Source of the DNA: Oikopleura dioica
Lineage: Eukaryota; Chordata; Appendicularia; Copelata; Oikopleuridae
Direction of reading: 5' to 3'
Assembly (NCBI GenBank): GCA_907165135.1
Contig: OU015568.1
Location: forward strand, 7,572,501 to 7,636,500
Length of the DNA: 64,000 bases
In this document: piece by piece, positions 1-9,100 of the stretch
Layout: every line of letters begins with the position of its first letter
How positions within the stretch are numbered: position 1 is the first letter of the stretch
Made by a program: the position numbers and the translations under genes
The notes under the pieces: generated by a model
The model's input: the letters and a program-made list of their open reading frames with translations, nothing else
Databases searched by the model: none
Told to the model about the DNA's origin: nothing

Positions 1-496
1 CCCGAAGCACCGATTCTATTCCATCGCAAATCAAGGCATCTAATCGGCGGGTTTGCTGCAATCAATTGCGCAATACTCTGCCCATGCGAGTTACCAAGCT
101 GATTGTTTCGAGATCAACTTTTGTAATACTTCTACTGTTGGTGATTGCGTTGCAGAGCTCTTCAAATTCGAACTCGCAATTACCAAGCGAGTTCCATTCC
201 ATGATGATTGTGTGCAACGTCGTGCATTTTCGGACGAGCCCTGCCAAAGCAGAAACTGATTTGCCCCGAAGATCGTTTCCCCTCACGTCAAGAACCGAAA
301 GTCCAGAAAGAACATTGAAGAGCTTCTCCGCGGCGGATGGATCTAGCAAGCAGTCGGCGAGCACAAGATGAGTGACTGGTTTTGTCTTGAGGACCTCAGC
401 GAGTCCTTTGATATCGCTGTTGAGCGCAAGGCCGGATAAATCCAATGTTCCGGCGCATGTGTCGAGACGATTTCCTAGCTCCATACTCACCACCAT
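1..496 (-). CDS. LRRC45: LRRC45-like leucine-rich repeat protein, 5' part only
   Basis: The start codon is taken at 496 and the gene runs off the left edge. The first 130 or so codons form ribonuclease-inhibitor-type leucine-rich repeats, with LVLADCLLDPSAAEKLF followed by LDVRGNDL and MEWNSLG. Order and spacing match the N-terminus of LRRC45, a centrosome linker protein (family knowledge). The frame hits a stop at 62. One base out of frame the repeat continues from about 112 down to 1, reading RNNQLG then LDLRWNRIGAS, exactly what the family predicts next. No intron fits between the two frames, so one base seems missing near 112. The usual C-terminal coiled coil would lie outside the window. 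It shares its strand with the TRABD-like gene, whose stop lies 148 bp upstream. Good confidence in the family, less in the exact start. Confidence 0.7.
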
Positions 497-644
497 TTTT
501 GCTTATTTCTGAATATATATGATCTTTAGCAATCAACGGCTTAAGCGCACCGAAGCATGTATGACGTATCAGTACTAAAAGCACATAAAAGATTGGAAAG
601 TTAGAACGCATCAAGTAACGCTCCAGCGAAACAGAAAATGAAAG

Positions 645-1813
645 CTATGCTATTTTAATTAACTTCATCGGATCAATAGCCGGTTCTTTTCGGAAGAGTA
701 CTTTCGTTAGTTTCCTACAGCCCCAGCAGCAGAGAACAACCGCCAGTGCGCAGTTTCCACCTATCATGGAAACTACAAGCGGCCAGTTGACGGGCTCTTG
801 CTCGGGCGTTCTATTCAACTCGTCCAGGTCCTTTTTCGTAACCATTTTCTCGTTGTACAACCGCGTGATGCCTTTCTGATGTCCGATACCGACGACAGCG
901 ACAATCACAGGCGGCACGAGTCCACTTTCGCTAATATCTTTCGGGACTTTTTGGGGCGAGCGCGCCGTCGCTTGGAGCATGCCTGTCAGATAAATGTCCC
1001 GTTCGTCGAGAATCACTCTTGCCGCACTTGGATAGCCCACTTTCATTTCTTCCATTAACTTTTCTAATGTGTCTTCTTGCTTCATTTCTTCGATTTCTTC
1101 TTCTTTGACCCAGAGGCTGTCCCAAATTGTGCCCGCAACGAAGCGTATCTTTTCCCAAGTGGACATAGCCGCTGTAAGCCGCCGAAAAGTCACTGACATT
1201 CTTCGATCGCCCAGGACAACTTTGCAATTGGGCACTCTGTCACATTGCTGCTTGGCGAAGCGAAACTCGCCGCCGGGTATTGTTTGCAGCTCGTGTTTAG
1301 CGTGGTCCGTCGCGCCCATAAGCGAAAGTTGGACAAGAGCAGCACCGATTCCTTTTGCCTTCGCCATATTGACCAGATCTGACCAGGTAATGTCGGGTTG
1401 ATCCATGATCGCCTTTTCTGACATGTACATTAATCCTTGCCGCTCATTGCAAAGCTCGACCATCACGCGATCCGGCTTCACGCGATCAATTATCTCTGCA
1501 TATTGCATGTTAGACAAGTTACTAATGGAATCATAAATCACCTAATACTTGATGATTCGAATCACGGCTCAAATGAGCAGTTCCAACCACATAAATCGTC
1601 GCCCCATTTCGATCTTTTATAAGCTTGATTTCAGACGGAAGTTCGGATTCTCTTGGAAGCTCTCTGGATCTGTAACGAATTCCAGCCTGCGCTCGTGTGG
1701 AAGAGGGCTCTTTTGTTATCTCGTGATGCTCACTAATGACATGAGTCTTCGTTGATTTCAATAATGGAACATTACCTTGGTAAATGAACGATATCGACTG
1801 GCCGGTGCCTCAT
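645..1813 (-). CDS. TRABD: TraB domain-containing protein (TRABD-like)
   Basis: Three exons: 1776-1813, 1542-1732 and 645-1495. Introns of 43 and 46 bp have GT..AG ends and keep the frame, giving 359 residues, close to vertebrate TRABD (about 376). Visible TraB features, in order: YVVGTAH near the N-terminal third, RVMVELCNER, PGGEFR, VVLGDR, then DERDIYLTGML and VVGIGHQKGI. A hydrophobic stretch near the C-terminus (about residues 305-325) is a likely membrane anchor. TraB/PrgY/GumN-fold proteins have been proposed to be membrane metalloproteases; animal TRABD is little characterised, so no activity is claimed. The start ATG was chosen because the longer frame upstream has a stop and only this ATG plus the 43-bp intron joins to the SEHHEITKE exon. 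First exon less certain than the rest. Confidence 0.82.
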
Positions 1814-2122
1814 CGAGCTCAAAAATATTGGAAGGAAAACATTAGAGCTCTGGAGCGGAGTGCTAAAACGCTGTTTTGCTTGAAGTTCCATTTCAAGGCC
1901 GATTTTACGATCTAGAAGTACGAAAATTTGTTTATTGATGAACGGTTATGTTGTCAGAATATTGTAACAGAACTTTTTGGGATTTAGAATTCAGAAAAAT
2001 GAAATACAAAAGTGTAGAATAGCAGAATAGAAGAACGAGGTATTTGAGGGCTGAGAGGTTTTTGAATAGTTTCAATGTCACTGATAGGCACATAATGTCG
2101 ATTTTGTTTTCACTTTCATTTG

Positions 2123-2941
2123 TTAGATTTTCCACGCTCCGAGGAAGCCCGTGATGGAGGAGAAGTACCCAGACTGGATGTTCATATCGGAAAACGAGTC
2201 TGGCAAGTCAGTAATGTTCAGTGCTTCCCATTGCTCCGCGATTTCGCTCTCGATTTCGAGAAGGTTTCCTTTGAAGAATATTTAGACGAATAAAATGGCA
2301 AGCTTTTACCAGAAATCTGCGGAAGTGAGTTGACAAGCTCCGCCGACAGAAAACAAAGATGAGGAGGAAGATTTGTGCATGTCACAGTCAAATTCATGTT
2401 CACTGCTATTCCAAGCTAAATTGATGACATCAGTAAATGACAAAAAGTTGTTATTACCTGTTCATCATCGAGCGTAATTGACGATGTTTTTGGGCCGACG
2501 CTGATTGGCAATGGTCGGGAATACGGACCTAATCAATTATATTTTGATTTATGCATTTTTAAACGCTGAGCACCTGCAAATGAAGAAATCAAATTTGACA
2601 ACTGAATGATTCGTCTTAATTTATGACGGTCGATCGAAGCCTGGAACTCTTCGGGCTCCTCTTCTGGAAGTGGCTCGGGAGCGGCTCCAAAGTAAATAGA
2701 CGGCATCATGGACATCATCATTGAATTAGGCTGCGGAGTCGGAACGCGGCGAATTTCGAATTCTGATGTTGAAAGACCGAGAATTTCTAATAAACCACTT
2801 AGAAAATGCTTTTTAAAACTGCGTTACCGATCGCTTCTTGTTGTCTCTGCTCGATTAGAGGTTGTTTCAGGGGAATACGATTGATAGTATCGAATTTTCT
2901 GCTTTTTATGTGATGAGGATAGGCTTTTTCTAGAGTTAAAA
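2123..2941 (-). CDS. Unrecognised multi-exon protein
   Basis: Five consecutive exons can be spliced in one frame: about 2828-2941, 2574-2786, 2458-2528, 2310-2415 and 2123-2268. The 41-45 bp introns all have GT..AG ends and consistent phase, which is strong evidence for a real gene although I do not recognise the product. The protein has a Met-rich patch followed by an acidic Pro/Glu stretch (LPEEEPEEF), a basic helix-like segment (RHKLRRIIQLSNLISSF), then a strand-rich half ending FLGAWKI before the stop at 2123. No signal peptide or membrane segment is seen. The 5' end is unresolved: the frame is open to about 2950 without an ATG, so a further 5' exon is expected, or translation starts at the internal Met run. 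The neighbouring small gene at 3067 is transcribed divergently. Confidence 0.5.
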
Positions 2942-3066
2942 GACTGTTGTTTGCAAGAGATCAAAGTGAATCGGTAAAAATCGGTAAAATGAAGGAGTTT
3001 TTCCTCAACCTAAAAGCGAGTATCCGCGAGTTCTTTGGTGCTCCGAATTCTCGTGTCAGCAGTACT

Positions 3067-3449
3067 ATGGATTTTCACGGCTACAGGTAGCTCTACTGTA
3101 TTTCAATGTATTGATTACATTATAATTTATATATTATTTATATACCATATCATTATAAATTATAAATTTATAATTCAATCAATCGATTAGATATTCATTG
3201 ACATCGTCAAACTCGAGTGAAAATCAACTTCGAGGCTCGGACAGCAGAGTAAGCAGAACCAGTGCCGACTCTAAAGATGTGAAATTCAACAGGGCCTACA
3301 GATCTCGAGCTCGATCTCTGACAAAAGAGCAAATTCAAGGTCGGTATATTTTCGAAAATAAAATTTATCAACCATTTTAAGCTGAAATCGAAGAATACGA
3401 AGCAGAAAAACTCCTATCCGGATCTTTAACCAGTGAGCAAATAGTCTAA
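3067..3449 (+). CDS. Small Ser/Arg-rich protein, 78 residues, unrecognised
   Basis: Exons 3067-3086, 3191-3339 and 3382-3449 join in frame (phases 2 and 1) through introns of 104 and 42 bp with GT..AG ends. A poly(A) signal AATAAA lies at about 3488, 40 bp after the stop. The product is polar: a Ser/Arg-rich first half (SRVSRTSADSKD, YRSRARSLTKEQ) and a short acidic helical tail (AEIEEYEAEKLL). It has no signal peptide, membrane segment or family that I recognise. Its last two exons lie antisense to an open frame of the opposing coiled-coil gene, so the two 3' ends overlap if both are real. The upstream AT-rich first intron (TA repeats around 3110-3175) is unusual for this region. Confidence 0.45.
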
Positions 3450-3891
3450 GTGCAAAATTGCTTTCAATCATTATTTTCCTATTTTTCAATAAATGTACTT
3501 CATCACCGATCCAATAATTCACGAGCTCGCGTGTTTTGTATTCGATCTTGTGAATTTTCTTTTCGCAGTCGACCTTTTCGATCGTAGCGAGTTTATTTTT
3601 GGCAGACTTTGCTTCCATATTCTCGCGAGTAAGCATCCTGAAGCCATCTTTCAAACTTTCAATACTGAAATATCGCGTCACAATTTCAAAACAAAGAAGA
3701 GGAGAAAACCTATTTTTGACGCGTTCGATTTCAGCTTTTATTTCGTTGATTCTAGCGTGCTTTTCCGTTGCACGATCCCACTGACGGCCTCTTCTTGCGC
3801 GCTCTTGTTTCACACTTTTCAACTTTCTGACCAAGTCCGTGATCGGCTTCTCTATTACTGTCTCTGACTTATGACATAAATCACAACCCAT
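3286..3891 (-). CDS. Coiled-coil protein, unrecognised
   Basis: A 201-codon frame starts at 3891, just downstream of a good splice acceptor (ATAATTTAG, about 3900), which could be a trans-splice or cis-splice site. It begins MGCDLCHKSE and continues as charged heptad-like coiled coil (DLVRKLKSVKQERARRGRQ, EIKAEIERVKN, and so on). A 45-bp GT..AG segment at 3665-3709 is an intron candidate. It is a multiple of three and contains no stop, so splicing and retention both keep the frame. The last third of the frame is antisense to exons of the small plus-strand gene and is less coding-like. The true 3' end may therefore be near 3490. Confidence is moderate for the first two thirds only. Confidence 0.45.
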   Translation of the reverse strand: MGCDLCHKSETVIEKPITDLVRKLKSVKQERARRGRQWDRATEKHARINEIKAEIERVKNRFSPLLCFEIVTRYFSIESLKDGFRMLTRENMEAKSAKNKLATIEKVDCEKKIHKIEYKTRELVNYWIGDEVHLLKNRKIMIESNFALRLFAHWLKIRIGVFLLRILRFQLKMVDKFYFRKYTDLEFALLSEIELEICRPC

Positions 3892-4062
3892 CCGAATTCT
3901 AAATTATTCGAATTCACAAAAGCAATTTTTAGCAAAAATAAAAGTATATTTTGAGGTACAAAAATAGGATCTGAAAATTTCAAAAAACAGACAAATAAAA
4001 TGGACATCTGACGTTGGCTTTTGCCAGCACGGGTTAGGTCTGAGCTGTCTGGACGTCTCGAA

Positions 4063-4744
4063 CTAGTGTTTTAGAAAGTCGAATTCCCCTGGGTTCAGTG
4101 GCACTGTTATTGTCAACTGAAGATTATTCTGAAACAAAAGCAAAAAGAGGGAGACAGTCTACCTCGCATTTTTTGGAACACCATTTTGCTCGAGCAGCTG
4201 GAGAATTTACCGAGCGCGGCAGGATGTGTCGTAAAACGCTAAATTTTATGCTCGAATTAATGAATCAACAATAAAGCTAGACTTACTAATTAGGAGTTGA
4301 TAAATTGATCTCTGTGTCCGTCACATCTAACTCTATTCCACTCATATCCTTCTCTTTTGGCAAATGAAAGGTCATTCTCAGCCCATCTGAGCTTGTTGTC
4401 CCCGGATCCTTAGTCCCCATTCCCAAGAAAATATCTTCCGCGCCAACCATTTGGACATACGTATCTTTCACATCAGGCCTCTCTCGCGGGTCATACTGGT
4501 CAATCAACGTATTGTCTTCATCTTCTCCCCAAATGTCTTTCGAGGTCGTCTTTTTTGGCTCTTCGCTCTCGGTGGAGGACGAAGCGAATGGTTTAGCTTT
4601 GGGGATGTCTTTGTGGGGAAGGATCTGTTTTTGATTAGAGCCGAAAGACGCGGGAGTGAGACCAGGATTTGTAGCCTTTGGGGACTCTTCTTCCTTCTGG
4701 CCTTGGGCGAAGATGTCTTGCAGTTTCGTTATGTCGAAGTCCAT
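4063..4744 (-). CDS. DNAAF6: Dynein axonemal assembly factor 6 (PIH1D3)
   Basis: Exons 4287-4744, 4163-4238 and 4063-4128 splice through 48- and 34-bp introns to 199 residues; human DNAAF6 is 214. The diagnostic block is present: DQYDPRERPDVKDTYVQ, then GAEDIFLGMGTKDPGTTS, then TFHLPKEKDMSGIELDVTD, and a C-terminus ending EFDFLKH, matching the PIH1D3 CS-like domain and its EFDF tail (family knowledge). DNAAF6 is a cytoplasmic HSP90 co-chaperone that helps pre-assemble axonemal dynein arms, so the animal builds motile cilia. The ATG at 4744 is preferred over one at 4882 because the N-terminus then resembles the family; the longer frame overlaps TMEM167B. It lies 89 bp downstream of TMEM167B on the same strand, compatible with an operon, which this lineage is known to use. 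Confidence 0.9.
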
Positions 4745-4833
4745 TACTTTTTTTAGGTTCTTGAATAAAAGAGTTGAATATCGTTTTGATAGAGAGGGAT
4801 ATTTTGATACAGAAAGAGAAGATTCAAAAGTTG

Positions 4834-5049
4834 TCAAGCAAAAAGTACGAAAACGGCGAGTAAAAGACTGATGATAGAACAAACTCGGTCAAGTCGTGTT
4901 CCAATAAAAGCACTTCGGTAGAACGCTCCAAGGGCGCCGTTCTTCGTGGAGAAGTAGTTTTCGCGAAAGAAAGGAACTCGGTAGAGGAAGGTGCAGGATG
5001 AAATGAACAAGGAGATGAGGACTCCAAACCCAATAAGCGAGACCGTCAT
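4834..5049 (-). CDS. TMEM167B: Kish-B (TMEM167B) small membrane protein
   Basis: A single exon encodes 71 residues (human TMEM167B has 74). The frame starts MTVSLIGFG. It has an N-terminal hydrophobic helix, the family motif FSTKNGALGAFYRSAFIGT in the middle, and a second hydrophobic helix at the C-terminus (SIISLLLAVFVLF). The IGTRL element separates the B paralogue from TMEM167A, which has IGER there. Kish proteins are two-pass Golgi/secretory-pathway membrane proteins with a role in constitutive secretion. The stop codon is 89 bp before the DNAAF6 start, which suggests a shared transcript resolved by trans-splicing (inference). A TTG two codons upstream of the ATG is not needed as a start. 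Confidence 0.85.
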   Translation of the reverse strand: MTVSLIGFGVLISLFISSCTFLYRVPFFRENYFSTKNGALGAFYRSAFIGTRLDRVCSIISLLLAVFVLFA

Positions 5050-5305
5050 TTTCAAATTGATCTGAATTTGTGGAAATTGGAAAACCGACTGATTTGATAT
5101 TTTGATCTTATTTACCTAAAGTAGTCAAAAAATAAAGAGAGACGCTGATAAAGTTTTCAGCATCTGGGCAGAATAATTAAAACTCGCTTTTAAATATTTA
5201 CAACAGATAAATTACGTTAGATAATCTTTGAAAATTGCAGAGAATGGGAAATAGTAGGTGGCTAGTAAAGGAAAGTAGTGAGTGGGAAAGCAGGGCAGCG
5301 TTTCG

Positions 5306-6525
5306 TTACCAGCGACCACGGTAGCCGCCTCGGTGACCTCTGTGGCCTCCTCCGCCTCTTGGTGGCCCGCCACGGAATCCACCTCCTCTGTGGAAGCCTC
5401 CGCCGCCGTCGTGTCCGCCTCTTCCGCCAAATCCCCCTCCTCGATGGAATCCTCCGCCACCACGGTGTCCTCCACCACCTCGGAATCCGCCGCCTCGGAA
5501 GCCACCTCTTCCACCTCCTCGAGCGCCCGGACTTTTGTTGTAAAGCTCAACGTATCGTGTGCCCAACATCTGTTTATTTTTCTGCATTGCGCTGTACAAA
5601 TCATCATCGGTGAAGAAAGCGGCAAAAGCATTACCAGTTGTTCGACCATCTCTAATATTTTTATCAATTTCCGAGGAGAAATACGAGAAACTTACTTTCC
5701 GATCTCTATTCTAACGTCTGTCAGGTCGAGTGGTTTGAAAAAATCGCGAATTTCTCCTCTTGTTATTCGATAAGGCAGTCCAGACATTTTAATGATCTTG
5801 TCAAAAACACAGTTGTCATCTAATCCTCGAACATCGTATTTGCCCGCTTCGGGTTTTCCACTTTGTTCATTTTGCATGCCTGGGTCTAATCTCGGCGCCT
5901 TGCTGGGCGGTTCTTGATCATAACCTCCTTGCTGATTAGGGTTCTGTCCGTAGTAGTTTTGCTGCTGATGGTGCTGATCTTGGTATTGTCCCTGGGGCGC
6001 TTGTTGAAACTGCTGATTTTGCTGGTGTTGCTGCATCCCTCCGAATTGCTGATTTTGTCCCATAAAGCCACCGGAAAAGTTCATTCCAGCCATCTGACCG
6101 AATCCCATCATTCCCTGGTTCATAGGTGGTTGTTCGTTCATTTCAGGGGGTCCTCCGAAGCCCATCACTGGGGGACCTTGGGAAAAATCGTTTCCGGGTG
6201 GATTTTCTGGCGTGCCTTGATTTTGTTCTTGATACATCTGATTTTCTGGAGCACCGAAGCCCGTGCCTTGATTCATTTCTGGTGGAGCTGACTGCCATCC
6301 AGCTGATCCTGGTGGCATCGGAGGCTGTGGAAGAGCATCGTCTGGTGTTGTTGGACCACCATTGCTCGGCACTGGTTCTTGAACGGGCTCTGCCTCTGTT
6401 CTCGGAGCAAAGAAACCCGAAAGGGGATTTTCGTTCTCTTCCGCGTCGGGAGTCTCTTGGGCTTTAGTCTGCTGTGCACCTTCTCCCGTATTAACTTCCG
6501 CCTTTATTTCTGACCCGCCTTCCAT
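5306..6525 (-). CDS. hnRNP H/F-type protein with one quasi-RRM and RGG tail
   Basis: Exons 5696-6525 and 5306-5651, with a 44-bp intron, encode 391 residues. The N-terminal ~220 residues are low-complexity and rich in Gln, Pro, Gly and Met (many NQQ, QQHQQ and GGPPEM units). A single quasi-RRM follows at about 235-310. Its first strand is IIKMSGLPYRITRGEI, and RYVELY closes it, as in hnRNP H/F and GRSF1. The C-terminal 75 residues are almost all Gly/Arg/His/Phe (GGFRGGG, GGGGHRGG), a typical RGG box. This order (prion-like N-terminus, one quasi-RRM, RGG box) is not the usual three-domain hnRNP H layout. Role inferred: G-rich RNA binding in splicing and granules. It lies directly downstream of the three-domain hnRNP H gene and may be its diverged duplicate. 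Confidence 0.8.
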
Positions 6526-6729
6526 CTGAAGACAACTGGATCAGTCAAGTAGAATCGTGCATATTTCACTTCGATTTAGGTCAAGGTGCAGATAATTGTT
6601 TGTGTTTTATTTCGAATAAATGAGTGAAAATTGGAGACAAGAGAAGACGGTTTCTCGACGGCAGGAAAATTCAGACTATAAATGTGTTTGGAAAGATAAA
6701 TGAAACGAGCAGGAGAGTTGAAGTCGCAT

Positions 6730-8385
6730 TTAGTACTGCCTTCTTCCGCCATAGCCTCCTCTACCGCCACCGCGGCTTCCTCCTCGACCACCGCCTCGGC
6801 CGCCACCTCCGTAGCCACCACCGCCGTAGCCGCCACCACCGCTATTTCCATAGCCACTATTTCTGCCAGCTCCGTAGCCTCCTCCTCCACTGCCGTAGTT
6901 GTCATCGTATCCGCCACCGCCATATGAGTCGTATGGATTGTCGCCGCCATAGTTTCGACCGCTTGCGGATGCTCCAGCGCCTCCCCAACGATCAGGTCCA
7001 TCGTCTTTCGATCGGAGGAAAAGCTCGACGTATCTACTTCCAATGTTCTGGCGATCTTTACCCATCGCAGCTAAATTTAATCATCAATTTTCTTGAGAAA
7101 CTTTGTAAGGAGCTTACATTGAGCATCACCATGCGAGTAGAAAGCTACATCGGCTTCCCCAGCTGGACGATTTTCTCTAAACAAAACATGCATCTCTTTC
7201 TCTTGACTGACTTTTCGTACCTGTTGAAGATGATTCGAACAGCAAGGGTTTCAAGGGGTCGGAAAAAGTCGGAAATCTCGTTCTCAGTCGCGCGATAAGG
7301 AAGCCCTCGCATGTGAACAATGTGTTTGTATTGTCCATTCTCGTCCAAGCCGGCTCCAGAATCCGCTTGAGGAGCTGAATTACCGTATCCACTACGGCCT
7401 CCACCGCCGCCATAGGATTGGCCGCCATATGGATTGGAGCGATTTGAACCGCCAGATCTTCCGTGGCGCATTGGGCCGCCGGCACCACCGCCTCCATTAC
7501 GGCCTTGTGCTAATTGAAAGTCTCGTGCGGACGATTTGAAGACTTCTATGTATCTAAAATTCTGTGAATTACAAGCTCAAAGTCAAAGGAGCTAGTCGAC
7601 GGCCTTGTCTTTAGTGTCTTTCCCTCTCGTTGACTTTCCGTGCCCTCCTGGTTCCGCTTAATGTTAAAAGTAGTTTGTGGTACCCTACCGTTGTCCCATA
7701 TTCTTTTATGTCTCTCCAAAGCCTGATCAGCGCTTTCTTTATCATCGAATTGAACAAGCGCCTCCCCGTTTGCCGACCCGTTCTGTCCCAGACAAATAAC
7801 AATCCCACCCGGGCTGATTTGGCACCCTAATTCGCAAATGATGAAAATTGTAAATAACAAAAGAGAGACGATGAAACAGCCCAGCTAGACTTACCCTCGA
7901 AGAAGTCGCGAATGTCGTGATCAGTCGCGCTGAAGGGCATGCCTCGCATTTTGACGATGAATTCACCGCCGTTGAAGCTATTTGCCGCGCCATCGTCGTT
8001 GTCGTAGGATGCGTTCATGTACTCGGCGGGGGACGACTCGTAGACCTCGACGTATCGACGGCCCAGATGCTGTTTGTGCTTGGATTTGCAGAGCTCGTAG
8101 CTATCAGCGTCGTAGATGCCGACAAAAGCTTCGCCAGAGGGTCGACCATCGCGGCCAAGGCAAATCTACATAAGAAAATATTTAAATAAACTTCTTTATA
8201 AAATCGATTTATTGACTAAATGTCAATGAGTTTATACTCACGATAACACTGCCCGGATCAGCTCGATCCTCAAGAAAGTTGCAAATTTCCTCCTTCGTCG
8301 CACTCCATGGCAAACCCCGAAGTTTAACCGCAAAGGCAGGGCCTTCTCCACCACCACCTGGTGCATTTGCTATCTCTTGCTTCAT
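6730..8385 (-). CDS. HNRNPH: hnRNP H/F homologue with three quasi-RRMs
   Basis: Six exons: 8242-8385, 7895-8165, 7684-7826, 7221-7561, 7118-7176 and 6730-7070. They join in frame to 432 residues, close to hnRNP H (449). Quasi-RRM 1 starts [15 protein letters not shown], quasi-RRM 2 [15 protein letters not shown] and quasi-RRM 3 [15 protein letters not shown]. Each has the RYVEV/RYIEV/RYVEL closing strand. A Gly/Arg/Ser linker lies between domains 2 and 3, and a Gly/Tyr/Arg-rich tail ends GGYGGRRQY. The exon 3 donor was set at GTACC near 7683 because only that choice rebuilds [11 protein letters not shown]. Nuclear G-tract RNA binding and splicing control are family knowledge. Intron 1 (76 bp) and intron 3 (122 bp) are longer than the local norm. 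Confidence 0.92.
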
Positions 8386-9100
8386 CCTTTCTTTCTTATC
8401 TCTTTTTGCTTTTGCGAAGTTTTACGAAACTGTGTTCCTATCTTTCGAATTTTTAGAATCTGCGAAATGTGGAAAAGGGGATAAAATTGGAGGAGAGTGG
8501 CCGTAGGCCGAGCTTGAGAAAACGCGCCCACGCAGTTATTTTTGCGACGCCGTCGATCAATTCCTGATTCCAACAAAATGGAGAAAATGGGATGTAAATA
8601 TAAAGCGACTCTTTCAAAAAGCTTGGCTTCTTCGTAAAAAAATAGCTGCAATGTGGGTATCTACTGAAGCTTTTTCGGAACCCTGACTCAGGCCTGACAC
8701 AGAATATAGCCCTGCGTCCCTGCTTATCGATTCTGCACTCGCATCTGACTTATTAAAAACAACGAATTTTTATACTTTGGAATTGTATTTTGTGAATGAA
8801 ATTGGTGCTCAAACTCTGAGCTCTGAACTGAAGCTCTAGTTACAGTAGAATATTTTTTTTTATTTTGACAATTCATCGGTGAGATGACTTGCTCGTAGTT
8901 ATGAATTGTCAGTGTTTTTCTTTGTGGTTAGTTGTGAATCGTTTTTAGTGGCAGTTTCGTTTGAAAAGTTGGTATTGGCACACGGTCAGTTGGACGGAAA
9001 AGTCAGACAGTGTTTTAGTGGGGCTTTAAAATAAATAATAAGATACTAAGTGTCGGTTGATACATGTCGAAAATATAAAATAATTTAATTTTTGAACTTC
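8386..9100. other. Intergenic region between hnRNP H and SIX4/5 genes
   Basis: No convincing coding sequence. It holds the 5' flank of the hnRNP H gene (from 8386) and the 3' flank of the SIX4/5 gene (to 9100). A degenerate end of the CTGAGTCAGG repeat family is at about 8679-8703. A T-rich tract is near 8850, and an inverted pair GATTGTCAG/CTGACAAT-like segments around 8865-8910 is too weak to call. Confidence 0.5.

Noticed and set aside
5282-5773. Long plus-strand frame rich in Ser, Thr and Ala
   Set aside because: It is the antisense of the Gly/Arg-rich tail of the hnRNP-like gene; repetitive codons create open frames on both strands.
6624-7298. 224-codon plus-strand His/Arg-rich frame
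   Set aside because: Antisense shadow of the hnRNP H Gly/Tyr-rich tail and third quasi-RRM exons, whose splice phases all close on the minus strand.
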